In this document: piece by piece, positions 29,002 to 57,947 of the stretch
How positions within the stretch are numbered: position 1 is the first letter of the stretch
Layout of the letters: every line of letters starts with the position of its first letter
Assembly (NCBI RefSeq): GCF_043641665.1
Contig: NC_092203.1
Span: 9,959,067 to 10,023,066, forward strand
Direction: 5' to 3'
DNA length: 64,000 bases
DNA from: Enoplosus armatus
Lineage: Eukaryota; Chordata; Actinopteri; Centrarchiformes; Enoplosidae
The notes under the pieces: model-generated
Database searches by the model: none
What the model saw: the letters and a program-made list of their open reading frames with translations, nothing else
Told to the model about the DNA's origin: nothing
Made by a program: the position numbers and the translations under genes

Positions 29002-29007
29002 AATAAA
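29002..29007 (+). terminator. cyp20a1: Poly(A) signal, cyp20a1
   Basis: AATAAA lies 130 bp after the stop. A second AATAAA at 29465-29470 could give a longer 3' UTR. Confidence 0.65.
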
Positions 29008-29879
29008 ACTCTTCATTTGCATTATTCTTGAAGGCTCTTTTTTTGCTTTTTCCCAACTTTTTATGTACAGTCTTTTGCATACAAGTTGCACCACATGTTC
29101 CCATGGTTGTATTTCTGGTGCTTTTTTTTTTTTTTACTGTTCTGTAATCTGAGGCCTTAAGCACATTATTACCTTGTCTGTTCACAGGTCAGATTTGCAC
29201 TTGTTGAAAGACTCCACATGTTAAAGGAGGGAAACTTGGTAGTTAAATACTCTGCGATGAAGAGAAAAACAACTTGTCCTGCCAAAGGTTTTTCCTAATA
29301 CAACTGCCTTGAGTCAAAATTCCCAGTGGCATGGGGCTTGTTTGTTTGTTGAAATGGCCCACATGACATTTAGAAATTCATTTGTTGCATCTTACATGTC
29401 ATTAAATATGTATGAGGATTTGTATGTGTTTGTGTCGTTCTTTTCATTTCTTCCCTAACAAGCAAATAAAGACTTTTTAATGTGTATTGGAGGAGAACAG
29501 CAGTGTCTTGTGTTATAAATCCGGTTTCAGCCTGCACAAGGAAATGTTCTCACTGAATGAATTTTTATTATTATTAATAACTGTGCTTTTGAAGGGCCCT
29601 TGGGCAAGTTTCTATTTCCTCACCAGAGCCAGGTCTGCTGCTCTTCAACTGCGCCTGTGGAGAGGGAGTGATAAAAGAATAAAAAAAGGGATCACCCTGG
29701 GGAGATAAATATGTTTTTATTATAAGTATTTTATTCACTGAGATTAAAGAACTGAAAACTAATTTAAAAAAAAGCGTGGCTATAGTAAATCTATTACATG
29801 CATTTAAGCGAATATTTAGCAAACCACATAACCACCAAAGCGTTTTACCAACTAGGAGTAATGCATTTCTGTTTTAAAC

Positions 29880-47052
<17,173 letters not shown>

Positions 47053-47617
47053 TTGGCCAGAGTGGGGTGGGCAGTCGTTGAACTACAAATCTTTTTCTTT
47101 CTTTTTTTTTCCCAAGTTGTTTTAAATCAAAAGCACATACATTTGTAGTAAAAAGGTGTAGAAGAAGAAATAATATAAATGTGAGATGTATCATGTCCTC
47201 AAAACAGGACTTATTGAATATGAAAAGAAGCCAGCTGTTGTGTTCAAATGGTTTTAACCGTCGCAAGCCCCCGATACTTCTTAACGCCGTCAGTTTAGGA
47301 GTCGTTCGTCCTCCGTAAAGTTTCCAATACGCTTGGCTGTTGGGTGTTTGCGAGGGCTCAGTGCTTGTACTTATGTCAGAATCTTTATTTTCTATTAAAA
47401 AAAAAAAAAAAAAGAAATAATAACAAGTGGGTCTGTATGTGAGTCTTGCATGCCATTGTTCTTATCTGTACTGGTGTCCCAAAAACCTTCCTGGCGAGAT
47501 CACCCATTCTAAAAAGACAAGCAGCCCTGCAGCTCTGACCAGGTACCACCAGCCTCATCCAAAGAGACTGTACGACTTAATTCAAGCCCACGTCCGAGGA
47601 ATCGCTCTCTGACCTGT

Positions 47618-47654
47618 GGGGGAGGGAGGGAGGGAGGGAGGGGAGGGGAGGGGA
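47618..47654. repeat. G-rich GGGA repeat, potential G-quadruplex
   Basis: A GGGGGAGGGAGGG-type run continues through GGGAGGGGAGGGG, giving at least eight G3+ tracts separated by single A. This is a strong intramolecular quadruplex pattern on the + strand, downstream of abi2. Confidence 0.85.
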
Positions 47655-48105
47655 CCCGGCTTCCTCCCCCCTGACAGTACCCGTCATTACGTCAGTGGTG
47701 AAAAAATTGTGTGTGTACGCTGCTAGTGAATCCTGCGGACAAACCCAACAGGCCGGAGGTGAATAATAATAACAATACATGTAACACTCGAGATTAATCG
47801 CAAACCTCTTGTTTCATAACACTCATAGGAAGACACTAAAAAAAAAATACAAATCCCACCAAATGAGGCCCATGGTCTGCAGGATTCACAGCTCCCTGGA
47901 GTCACAGACGTCCCTCGGGATGTCAAGTTTAACAGTCCATAATGCCATTGTGTTGCACAGTTAAAGTTGAATTGCAGAAGTATCATATTTGTAAAATCAT
48001 GAGAACAAAGACAATAAAATTATTCAGATTTATCGATGTTGTAATGTCTGGTTCTTATTTTCATGTGAACTGTATGTTTAATGTAGATTATTGGACAGCA
48101 GAAAG

Positions 48106-48133
48106 TTTTTTTTTTGGGGGGGGGGGGGGGGGG
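48106..48133. repeat. T10-G18 homopolymer pair
   Basis: Ten T are followed by eighteen uninterrupted G. It is unusual in length, and may be partly a sequencing or assembly artefact. Confidence 0.7.
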
Positions 48134-49140
48134 CACTAGTCCTTTTTAAAATAGGACGTGTCACAGCTGAAAATGCTCACAATAGCCAATAATTTGATGC
48201 CCTTCTGAGACTGATAAAGCTGTTTGAGTTGAACCAAATTTACAGAAAACATAGACTCCACAACCCAAGTTGAGTCTAATGGCCCTAAATGATGTGAGAT
48301 GTTTTATTGTTTTTAGAAGCCAAAGAGATAAAACTGAGTATTTCACAATGACAATTTGTGATTGACATTTGTGGGGCGATGCGGGGGTTGGTTTACCACA
48401 CACGACCACAAATCTAAAGTCTTCTGGATGCAAAGTTTAGCCAGTAATGCATCTGAGACATTGTGCTGACGATCTTGTCGTTGATGCTAAAGCATACCAG
48501 GTTTGTAAGTTGTTGCAAAATGAACAATTCTGGGCTATTCTACCAGACTACTTGTAAAAAAGTACAAAAATAAGCATTTCCCCTCATTTCATCACAGTAT
48601 ATTGTAAGTAGTTGTACCATTAGGTGTACAGGTGTTTATGGCAGCACACCACAGAAGAGACACTTCCTACAGGGATGGCTCTTGTTCCTCAAGACTCTTT
48701 GTTCCATCTTTTGCTGTGACTTATTACAGTATTATAAAAGTAATGCTGAATAAAAAGAAAAAGGTGCCTATTATTGAGCTGCTTACTTAACTCTTCAGTG
48801 CAGCTAGATTACACAGTATATCTGGAAGCATCCAGAAAAGATGGCAGAAACATTTAAATAAGATTTAAGTTGCCAACAATATAGTGAGCAAACTTTTTTA
48901 GAGAGGCAAAAAGATCTATAGGTATATTATTTTGTACAATGTGTTTTAGCCGTTATTATTATTATCATTATTATTAGAAAATTGTAAGCTTTTGTAAGCT
49001 TAAGCGACATTTTCAAGGCTCATTTTGATTGTCACGTGACGTTAGCTAAATATGAAGCTAGCAGCCGGCTAACTTAGCTTAGCACAAACATTTATTCATT
49101 TAATGTAGTGACGCCTTGTGACGTCATGAGGGCTCAGTCA
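48134..49140. other. Intergenic, no gene seen
   Basis: AT-rich sequence without a supported exon. The end (49048-49090) has AATATGAAGCTAGCAGCCGG and CTAACTTAGCTTAGCAC, a fragment of the repeat seen at 35880-36185. Confidence 0.5.
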
Positions 49141-49321
49141 GGGTATAACAGACGTCTCACACTTCCGCCTTAGCTTTTTACTTTCACTTTCTTCAAGCCG
49201 GCTACACCTCTGTTATCACGACTCCTTAATATCGTTTTTAGTAGCGTTAATATACTTTAAATGTTTCTAAACATACAGAAGAGAATCACTGTGTGTTTTT
49301 GTGTCGTTTTTTGAGGAGAGG
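49141..49321 (+). promoter_or_regulatory. Promoter / 5' UTR of the SLAM-like gene with ETS and IRF motifs
   Basis: ACTTCCG (49161-49167, an ETS site on the minus strand as CGGAAGT) and TTTCACTTTC (49182-49191, the reverse of GAAAGTGAAA, an IRF/ISRE core) lie 130-160 bp before the start codon. This fits leukocyte or interferon-responsive expression. Function is inferred from motifs. Confidence 0.45.
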
Positions 49322-52300
49322 ATGCGGAGAGGATGCGGCCGTCTGGCGACTTTCTTCACCGTCCTTCTGTCCTGGATGACGGTGTTAGCCAAATCCGGTA
49401 AGTTGACGTTTCCTGTCTGAAAGTTATTAAATACAGTATATAGCCTAAAATACAAGTGTAGCCTAGCAATAGGAGAGTATATCTACAGGACCACACTGCA
49501 AAAGTACTCCATTACAAGTAAAAGTTCTGTTTACTTACATAAAAGTACCTGTGGCTCTTGCTACTAGCCTGATTGCGTCATTACGTTATTATTACTGATG
49601 CGTTCACGTCAAGCAAAGTAGCATTTAACTATTTTATATATTATTGGGAAGTTTGATGTCATGTTTCATACATGTGTGACATCCTAATCTAAGTAACTAG
49701 TAACCACATCTACATGAGTAGTAGTGGATATAATATAAGAATTACATTACAAAGTAAAAGTACTCTTTCAGCAGGCCATTCAGAAAGAAACATTTAAAGA
49801 ATTCAATATGACATCTTCCGTTGTGATGTTTTTATTTCACAGACAAACCAGTTTACAAGGCCGTAGGCGATCATGTTGTGTTCACACCAGACTCTGTGGT
49901 CCATCCCATCACCTACATAACGTGGAAACATGAACATGACATCGCTGTGGAGTGGGACGGGACCGATGTTAACTATTACAGACATTTCAAAGGTACATTT
50001 TAATGGTTAAATAATAGGTTTGCCGCAGATTTGGACTTAGATTAATTGATTGTAATATATTAAGGGGTTTTCTGCCTGAATTAGGTTTTTTTTAAGGGAT
50101 AAAAGTCCTTTAAAATTTAACAAATACAATGAATGCAATCCCTGAATTGTCACCTCATTTGAAAAATGCCTGTTTATGGTGTACTATAAATTAAGGGATT
50201 GCTTTCATGTGTTTTGGTCAATTTTAAGGATTTCTTACCCCTAAAAACCCTATACAATATCTAAATATATTGCAATTACACATCCCCTTAAACACTGGGA
50301 ATGTGTTGCTCCACTGGGTAACTAAAGACAACTACAGATCCCTGTTTAGAAGCTAAATCGAACCATATCTGTGCATATTTTCAGTTCGCGGTATGCTGAA
50401 TACTTCAACTGGAACCCTGGAAATCACAGAACTGACTCTAAGCGACAGCGGCAACTACACAGCAGAGATCAACCAACAGGACACCGACATGACTCAACTC
50501 CTGGTTATCTGTAAGTGGAGGAGTTTTGTATGTAGTCTGGCTAACATAGGCGTTGTTTGTTTTCCGCCTGAAGTCAGATGAATGTCTCTTTTTGCTCCTT
50601 TTTCTTTCAGCTCCCGTCCCTAAACCCTCTGTCTCCACATGGTGTGACCTCGAGATGACCTACTGTATTTTAACCTGTGAAGGCAACACCACACACGCTG
50701 AACCAGTGACCTATAAATGGGGGGCAAGTGACATGGTCTTCTCTCCATCCGGCGTGTTCAATATAACAAAGGTATAAACAGGTTAAATGTTGCAAAAATA
50801 CACCAGAATGTAGTTTTAAATTGATTTCACACATTCATGCATCACTTGGTGACTTTTTTTCGTCTACAGTAAGATCGGCTGAGGCTGAATCTAGATAAAT
50901 ATATATATATATACTGCAGTGTAACACGTCGTAAACAGTAAGTGACCTGGTCAGTTAGTAGGTGCAGTAGAATATGTAGGTACAATAGTACTAGTTAGTG
51001 TAGTATAAAGAAGTAGTAGTATAAAGTAGTAACTTCTGTACTAATTAGCAAATGTTAGCATGCTAACACGCTAAAGTAAAATGGTGGACATGGTAAACAT
51101 TACATCTGCTAAACATCAGCATGTTAGCATGCCGATGTTAGCATTTAGCTTAAAGCACCACTGTGCCTGTGGAGCTGTAGACTGTGTGGTTTTAGTTCCC
51201 GAGTTCCTCAAAAGGTTCTTGGTTCTCTGGGAAAATTCCTGCTGTGGAAACACCCTATATTCACTATTCATGAGTCATAATGTAGAGATCGTATAGAACA
51301 CAATAAAGTGTCTTTTGTGACACACGACACGGGTGTGAATACTTTGGCAAAATCAGTGTTTCATGACTAATTACTCATCATCGTCTTGTCCCTGATGTTG
51401 AAATTTGCCCATATTGCACAACGACAAAGGCACCACGTGAAAAAACATGTATGCCTTATGAGCTTCCAGCTAATCTTTCACTGAACTTCTAGGAGAAGAA
51501 GGAGCCTAGTTTCACCTGTTCTGTGAGAAACCCAGTCAGCTCCAAAAGCAGTGAACAAGTCCTCAACCCCTTCACCACTAGTGAGTTTTCACACCAACAA
51601 ATATCTACTTTACCAGCTTTCAGCTAACAACATTGTAATACAGTGTCCTTGATAACCATTTGCTGTTTCATTTACTTCATTCATTCATTTTTTGCAGGAA
51701 ATCGGAGATGGATGTTAACCTGCCTCATACCATTAGTAGGAGGGATTGTGTCGATCCTCTTTTTCATATACAAACACAAATGCAGAAAAGGTAAGAAGTC
51801 ACAAAAGGTTGCATTAATTCCACTGTGTTAAATATAAATTGGTGTATTATCATTATAAATGTAGTTGTTATATAGGAAGTTACTGTCAGTTGAAGCTTAT
51901 TGCACATTCAGGTGCTAGCAGTGAACCCCTGAACCTGCATAGATGGATGTTTCAGGGACAAAGGGAACAAAAACCAGATCAGTTGTAGGAGCGGGAAAAT
52001 AAGAAAGACTGTACGTATCTGTATGTCTGAAGTCTTCATAAAAGTCATAAAAAAAGTATTTAATAAAGAAGCCTGAGTCGGAGGAATGAAGGCCAGGCAA
52101 GCCCTCTGCTGCACTGCAGAGACTGTGGAAGCACTGAGTGTCGAGCAGAATTTGCCTGTGAATCATCACATTTTTAAGTTTTTTTCAGTATCAAAGAGAT
52201 CCAGTGATAGTTGTCTGTACATCCATGGGTGCATTGCAAACAGGAGCTGTTAATAGATAATTCTGCTTTCTTTTAATGATGCAAATTTTCCAAAATGTGA

Positions 52301-54369
52301 ACAAGTATAGGCTAAAAGTAACAGCTAACTGGCTGGCTCCATGTCAACAGTATACTTCCTGTTAACAGGGTGGCTTTTTTATCCATACACATGTTGCACA
52401 AGTTTGAAATCCATAAACGTGACTCAGGAAGGATGAGTTTTCCCCTGCCTCCATTTTGAAACTGTTAATGTTAAAACAGTGACCTTGTATTCACCGTAAC
52501 CACAGTCTGTTAATTATCTAATAAAAGAGAATTAAAAAACATAACATGACGATTAAGGATGAATTACAATGAGTTACACTTGTTCATCATGTTGTAATTT
52601 TACGTATTTCTCATCTCTAGTCTATTTAAAATGTCACTCTTGTAACTCATGTTCCGTTTTCCGTTGCTTGTATCCAACATTTTCAAGTATTTAATACCTC
52701 AATACCAAACTATCAACATTTTTAACATGATTGTCTTTTGTGGAGCTGCTTTCTCCACAGCTTTGACCCACCATATGTCCTGTAGATGTGTGCACATGCA
52801 GACTTTAGATTGTGACATTTCTTTTATTATTTGAAAGCAATGCTTCCAGATGTTCAAGAAATCCAGGACCTGACATCTGTTGAGCCCACAGAGCCCAACA
52901 ATGTAACTGGTGAGTAAAATGTAGTAAGACCCAGGTTGTAAACAACTGGATTTGTTTTGTTCTTACAGCCGTAAATTAGAATTTGCACTGTGTGACATGT
53001 GTATTGTGGTCGTGACAGTTCTTTTATTATTTGACAGAGAGATCAGCAATGCTTCCAGATGTTCAAGAAATCCAGGACCTGACATCTGTTGAGCCCACAG
53101 AGCCCAACAATGTAACTGGTGAGTAAAATGTAGTAAGACCCAGGTTGTAAACAACTGGATTTGTTTTGTTCTTACAGCCGTAAATTAGAATTTGCACTGT
53201 GTGACATGTGTATTGTGGTCGTGACAGTTCTTTTATTATTTGACAGAGAGATCAGCAATGCTTCCAGATGTTCAAGAAATCCAGGACCTGACATCTGTTG
53301 AGCCCACAGAACCCAACAATGTAACTGCTGGTAAGTAAAATATTATTTAAACATGCGATCTTATAAAAATTGTGACAGTAAGAGTCAGATTGAAAACAGA
53401 AGATCTAACGTTTAAAAAATACGACATAATATATCAGTCACAGGAGCCATTTTTGTTCATATTGAGTACTTTTACTTTTGATACTACTACATTTTGCTGA
53501 TGATACTTCTGCACTTTTACTTTACTTTACTTCTTCCACCTCTGCCTGTTCATTTTGACACGTTTTATTCATCCAAAAAATGTCATACTTGACTCATGCA
53601 TGAGCTTCCAAGAGCTCTGTATGAGTCACACCTGTAGCTGCAACCTACGCATAAACCGTGCTCATGAGTTGTGCAACGGTGGTACTTTTTGTTTTTTAAC
53701 ATCAGTGAACAGTGTCCTTCTTACTGGGTATTTTCTTTCATTAAGCTAAAATTGCATTTTGGTTTTGCAAATGTAGATGATGCACAAAGACTGAGTTGGC
53801 TCTTCACATATAAAACATTTAAATCAGCCAGTTACTTGGAGAAAGCCTTGGAGATGATCCCTTTTTCAGTATAAACAGTTTTTCCACATAGATGTGTTAT
53901 TTGAAAGAATGTAAAAGTGCATAAAATGTTGTAACTTTTTTATACGTAATACTAGAAGATGCACCTTTGTGTCTTGTAATCCCATGTGGGATGGACCAGA
54001 TGTTTGGCATGACAAAACTAACTAACTAACAAGATGCCTGTTTGTCTGTTCACAAGTCATATATGTTGATTTCTCTATATATATGTTTATCCTCCCGTAA
54101 CACAAGTAAAAGCCTCAATATTCAGTTAGAAAAAAAGGCACAAATGAAACATAACAGAGACCAAAATTTGATCTAAAGAAAGGCAGTTTTGTTGCTCAGA
54201 AGTAAAATGGGGAAAAGACGGCCATGACAGACAAATGACAGATGCATTGCGGATGTGACAGATGTTTTATCATTTCACAGGGAACCCAGCTGCAACGTCA
54301 AGCTGCCAAAAAACTTCCATCCAGGAGTCACAGGAACAGGAACCAGGTGATTCACAAGATCAGGGCTGA
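49322..54369 (+). CDS. SLAM/CD2/CD48-type two-Ig-domain receptor with repeated tail exon
   Basis: Probably a leukocyte adhesion or co-stimulatory receptor. Exons: 49322-49397 (signal peptide), 49843-49992 and 50385-50510 (V-like domain in two exons), 50611-50771 and 51493-51580 (C2 domain), 51698-51790 (membrane), 52838-52909, 53038-53118 and 53247-53330 (tail repeats), 54281-54369. They total 1020 nt, giving 339 aa. The V domain has ITYITWKHE, AVEWDG and LEITELTLSDSGNYTAEI but no canonical disulfide, as in CD2/CD48. The link is SPVPKPSV. Domain 2 has WCDLEMTYCILTCEG and FTCSVRNPVSS. Several N-glycosylation sites are present (NTS, NYT, NTT, NIT). The membrane segment is about 205-225. The tail has no tyrosine after the membrane-proximal YKHK, so there is no ITSM or ITIM. 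I cannot assign a one-to-one orthologue. Confidence 0.85.
49490..49770. repeat. Degraded AAGTAC-type fish repeat
   Basis: GCAAAAGTACTCCATTACAAG, broken by changes, with AAAAGTACCTGTGGCTC and AAAGTAAAAGTACTC. This fits the family at 43155 in the opposite orientation. It lies in intron 1 of the SLAM-like gene. Confidence 0.45.
50985..51200. repeat. TTAGCATGCTAAC fish repeat, copy A
   Basis: CTAATTAGCAAATGTTAGC, ACACGCTAAAGTAAAATGG, ACATCAGCATGTTAGC and TTAGCATTTAGCTTAAAGCACC. The same order occurs at 55740-55830. Confidence 0.6.
52838..53330 (+). repeat. Tandem triplication of a tail exon, 209-bp unit
   Basis: Three copies of exon plus intron stand head to tail. ATG of AMLPDVQEIQ falls at 52840, 53049 and 53258, exactly 209 bp apart. 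Exon and intron of copies 1 and 2 look identical base for base. Copy 3 differs by one silent G to A and a 3-nt longer exon end, then its intron diverges. Copy 1 lacks 9 bp at its 5' border (no ERS codons). All joins are phase 1, so copies can be added or skipped without a frameshift. Confidence 0.93.
53455..53560. repeat. TACTTTTACTTTTGATAC-type fish repeat fragment
   Basis: ATTGAGTACTTTTACTTTTG, then ACATTTTGCTGATGATAC and CACTTTTACTTTACTTTACT. It is the tail end of the 43155 family. Confidence 0.5.
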
Positions 54370-54741
54370 AGCTGAAGTACTTTCACTTCCTTATTCTCAA
54401 AGGGAGACTGAATGGTGCAAAATGTTCTCTGTGACGCACTGAATACGTACTATTTAGCACTACGTACGAGGGGCGGATGATTATGCAACATTTAACTTAT
54501 TTTCATTTGTTTTAGATTGTAGTACGTGCCTTTGAGCTGCTGCTGCTGCCTGTCACTCATCTGTCCAGCAGAGGTCCTCACAGCCGTGTTTGATTGTGCG
54601 TTTACTTCATGAACTGTGTATTCAGTCCTCCATTAACGTGCAAACATTTCAACAACATGCAGAGAGTGTCAGACAGAGGCACCTGAAGGGATAATGAGCA
54701 TGTGAACATAGAGAAAAATCTGCAGACGTCCAACAGAAGAA

Positions 54742-54747
54742 AATAAA
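54742..54747 (+). terminator. Poly(A) signal, SLAM-like gene
   Basis: AATAAA lies 373 bp after the stop. An alternative AATAAA lies at 55424-55429. No gene is seen between 54370 and 55430. Confidence 0.5.
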
Positions 54748-55494
54748 ATGGAGGAAAAAAGGTTAATTATACGCATAAAAGAAAATGAATTAATAGTTCA
54801 TACCATTTTCTTACACCAAAGAAGAGGGGGGCATTTACGCGTTTTTTACTTCCTGATATGAATTGTTTTTATAATTTTGTATTTGTATTTTTATAAGACA
54901 GATGCAAAGATGTTCTGAGAATCAACAGTGCTGTTACCGTAATATCCCTCACGTGGAGTCTGAACTCCGAAACGACGAAGTATTAGATGGTGTTTTTAGC
55001 TTTAAGACGGTGGTTTCAGATTTACCTGCAAGCACAATGAGAACTTGTTTAAATATTGTCCCAGCTGAGACACCACACCTACACTGCAGGTGTCCCATGG
55101 TCCATTGTCACAGCATCACTCACTGCACGATCACATAACAGCAAGGACGTGTCTCCGAAGCCTTTTCTCACCTACAGGTTTCACCTTTGGCAGCTTGTTT
55201 GTACTGTGATATACTGTGAAATCACACTTCTGTGTAGCAGCAGGTTGGAATAGAGGATCAGGCTGTTCAAGGGAATGATTTAGTGCTAATAGGTAATTCT
55301 TAGTAGTAAAACTCATATTATGAACTGGATTCTGTTTCAGAGTTAGACTCCGTGACCTAAAAGGTCTTCATGTGTCTTTAAACTGTACATGCGCTGTTAT
55401 TTATAAGACTGGATGAATAGAGAAATAAAAGAGAAAGTGAATCTGTGTCTCATTCTGTATGCAGTATTTTAATTTAGTGTAAATTTCTTTATTT

Positions 55495-55860
55495 AGCTGT
55501 TGACATGCGGAGTTTGGTACATTCATGCTCCCCAGAGGATACATCTGGACTTCTTTGACCCTGTTTCCTCTCGCGCCAGCACCAAGGTAGTCATGTTGTT
55601 CATAGTGGAATATCTCAACAGCTATTTGATGGTTTAACATGAAACTTGCTACAGACATTCATGTTCCCCAGAAGATAAATCTTAACGACTTCTTTGACCC
55701 TGTTTCACGACCAAATACATTCAAAACTGTATTTTCTGTTTAGTGCTAATTGGCAAATGTTAATGCTAATACGCTAAACTAAAATGGGGAACATGCTACG
55801 ACATCAGCATGTTAGCCTCACAGAGCTGCAAGCGTGGCTGTAGACTTGTTATAACAACAG
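55495..55860. repeat. TTCATGTTCCCCAGA / TTAGCATG fish repeat, copy B
   Basis: Two related units (TTCATGCTCCCCAGAGGATA and TTCATGTTCCCCAGAAGATA, about 155 bp apart) each continue GACTTCTTTGACCCTGTTTC. The GCTAATTGGCAAATGTTAATGC part shared with 50985-51200 follows. Confidence 0.6.
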
Positions 55861-55869
55861 GAAGCGACC

Positions 55870-57600
55870 ATTCATACCCTCAGATTAACACTGATACTGT
55901 AGGTAGAGGCTTTAATGTCATCTAGAGGCACATCTGCTGTGTTTAACTCCCAAAATGGATCCTCAAGTTTGACGATTAAAGGATAAAAATGTTCTAAACA
56001 TGGCAGAGACTCTTCATTATTGTTTACATCCTGGTTTAAAGCTGATGCGAACTCACCTCGTGGCTTTGAACGTGTCTATGGTGGAATAGTTTATTTCACC
56101 TGGATTCTCCTCCTCGCATATCTTGTGTTCTGACATAAATGACAGGTGTTTGCGAGTGTTGCACTCATTAACAGGTCACAACATAAGTGCTACCTTCAAG
56201 ATGACTCTTCCTGAGCTTTGACAGCTGAGAGCGGGAGAGAAGATGGATGGCATTTAAGTTTGTGACAACAACACAGGCCCTCAGAATACAGCCGATGGCG
56301 AAAAAGTGGGCTTATCTTTACATGTGAGCACAGGATTAACGCTGAACTGAGGAGCTGGGGATCCAGACTACCACAGGGAGAGATGTGTCAAAGGGATTTT
56401 TCTATTCAGTCTTATGGTTCAGGCATGTTCTGACAAACCCTTGCTTTCCTTCTGCCTACTGAGCTGTGAGAAAACAGAGGATTCTTGCCTTTTTAAGGGG
56501 AATCCTTCTCATATAAAGTCAAACGTCAGCTTGATTTCATGCAGAAAGATGGTGCAGCTTTCTATAAAAAGAAAGAAGATTTGTGGGTTAGCTATCATGC
56601 ATGTTGGTAGGTGGAGGTGGAGGGGTGGGTGGGTAGTTCTGGAGCGTCTGTCATCATGTGGAGCCTTTCTCTCTTTAAGGAATGCAGTTTGTAGTCCGGA
56701 CCACAGACAGGTGCCACACTGCAGGCCAACATGTCTGAACAGAGACGCCGTCAAACACATGGAAAACTTACTGACACCAGTTTATATATTTATGATCCTT
56801 AACCTCTTTATATTTATGGCATCGTGTGTATTTTCATTTATATTCCAACTCTGTCCTATTTTGTACCGCAGCTGCCCTCAGGATAAATAACCTCATCTCA
56901 TCTGATCTCATCTGACTTGTATGTGCTTTAACGCGGTGATCCAGCTCACACAGGTGTGTGTTGTCAGGCTTATTAGACCTCTGCTCAGGTGTGTTTGACC
57001 CCTCAGTTTGTCTTTAAGTCATATAGTGTCAATAACCCTGTAACACTAAAAGACACACTGTGCTGTAACATATATCATCCTGCACGCTGTGTATAGATTT
57101 ACATGCATATAGCCGACTGTACATAACCACCCACTTGGAGTAACAGTAAGTTTCGCAGCTTTCTGGAGCCTGAAGGAAAGTTTTGTGAGATTTCAGCTGA
57201 CCAGTGAAGCCTCAAGGCTGGAAACTGATTGATGGCAGATGTGTGAAGATAGCAGCAAACAGGAGGAGATCTGCTGGAGTCAAGGTTTCAAGATAAAGGA
57301 TTTTATTCTTATTAGATATAATTTTATTCTATTAAATATGGATCGATATGGAGCAGTTGTATTTAATGTTATGGTATATTTTTGCTGTTTCTCTTTTGTT
57401 TGTAGCAATGAATCAACAGAACTGTAAAAGATATGAATCAACATTAAAAACAGATGCAACACATTAACTGAACTTTAAATGATCTTACTTACAGTGTGAA
57501 TAGAAGCACAACATTTTATTTTATTGTGTTGTGTTTTAGTGGCAGCAAGAATCCGTACTGACTATTTCAGCAGCTGTCACCTTTTCGACTTTTACTGCAG
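55870..57600. other. Intergenic; possible retroelement tail at 56770-56925
   Basis: There is no supported gene. An open frame at 56414-56890 encodes 158 aa with a hydrophobic end but has no family resemblance. It stops next to a tandem CTCATCTCATCTGATCTCATC array (56892-56920), which looks more like the 3' end of an old non-LTR element than a gene. Confidence 0.35.
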
Positions 57601-57865
57601 AAAATGTTCAGCAGCAGAGCTTTTACTTTGAAAACCCCGTCCAGGAAGGGATGTGATTCCCTCCAGCGTGACACTGATCACTTCTGCACGCGGCGCTGTG
57701 CGTAAAGGTGCCCACAGCGCGCGCAGGTAGACAGGAGGAGTTCTTTTTCTCCTCGAGCTGCTGAACGTTTCCGCTGGAGATGAAAACTCCTCCTCACAAC
57801 CTCTGACGGGATTTTATTTTATTTTTTAATTTTTTCCTCAAAAATCACAAATAGTCACCTGAAGG

Positions 57866-57947
57866 ATGCGTGCACGCGACAGGTGGACCGTGCAGACCTG
57901 CGTCCTCCTGCTGTCGGCGGTCGCGCAGATACGTTCACAGCGCAGAG
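57866..57947 (+). CDS. Signal-peptide first exon of an unidentified secreted/membrane protein
   Basis: ATG at 57866 (context GAAGGATGC) opens MRARDRWTVQTCVLLLSAVA, then QIRSQRR. It ends in phase 1 at a good donor (AGAG followed by gtaatg at 57948). The n-region is basic, the core is hydrophobic, and a cleavage site is likely near AQIRS. GC-rich, CpG-containing promoter-like sequence precedes it (57670-57770). I could not find a convincing second exon to 64000, so the gene probably has a large first intron that continues out of the window. Family unknown. Confidence 0.5.

Noticed and set aside
56414..56890. 158-aa open frame between the SLAM-like gene and the orphan exon
   Set aside because: No start context, no conserved motif, and it ends in a CTCATC tandem array; more likely an old transposon tail.
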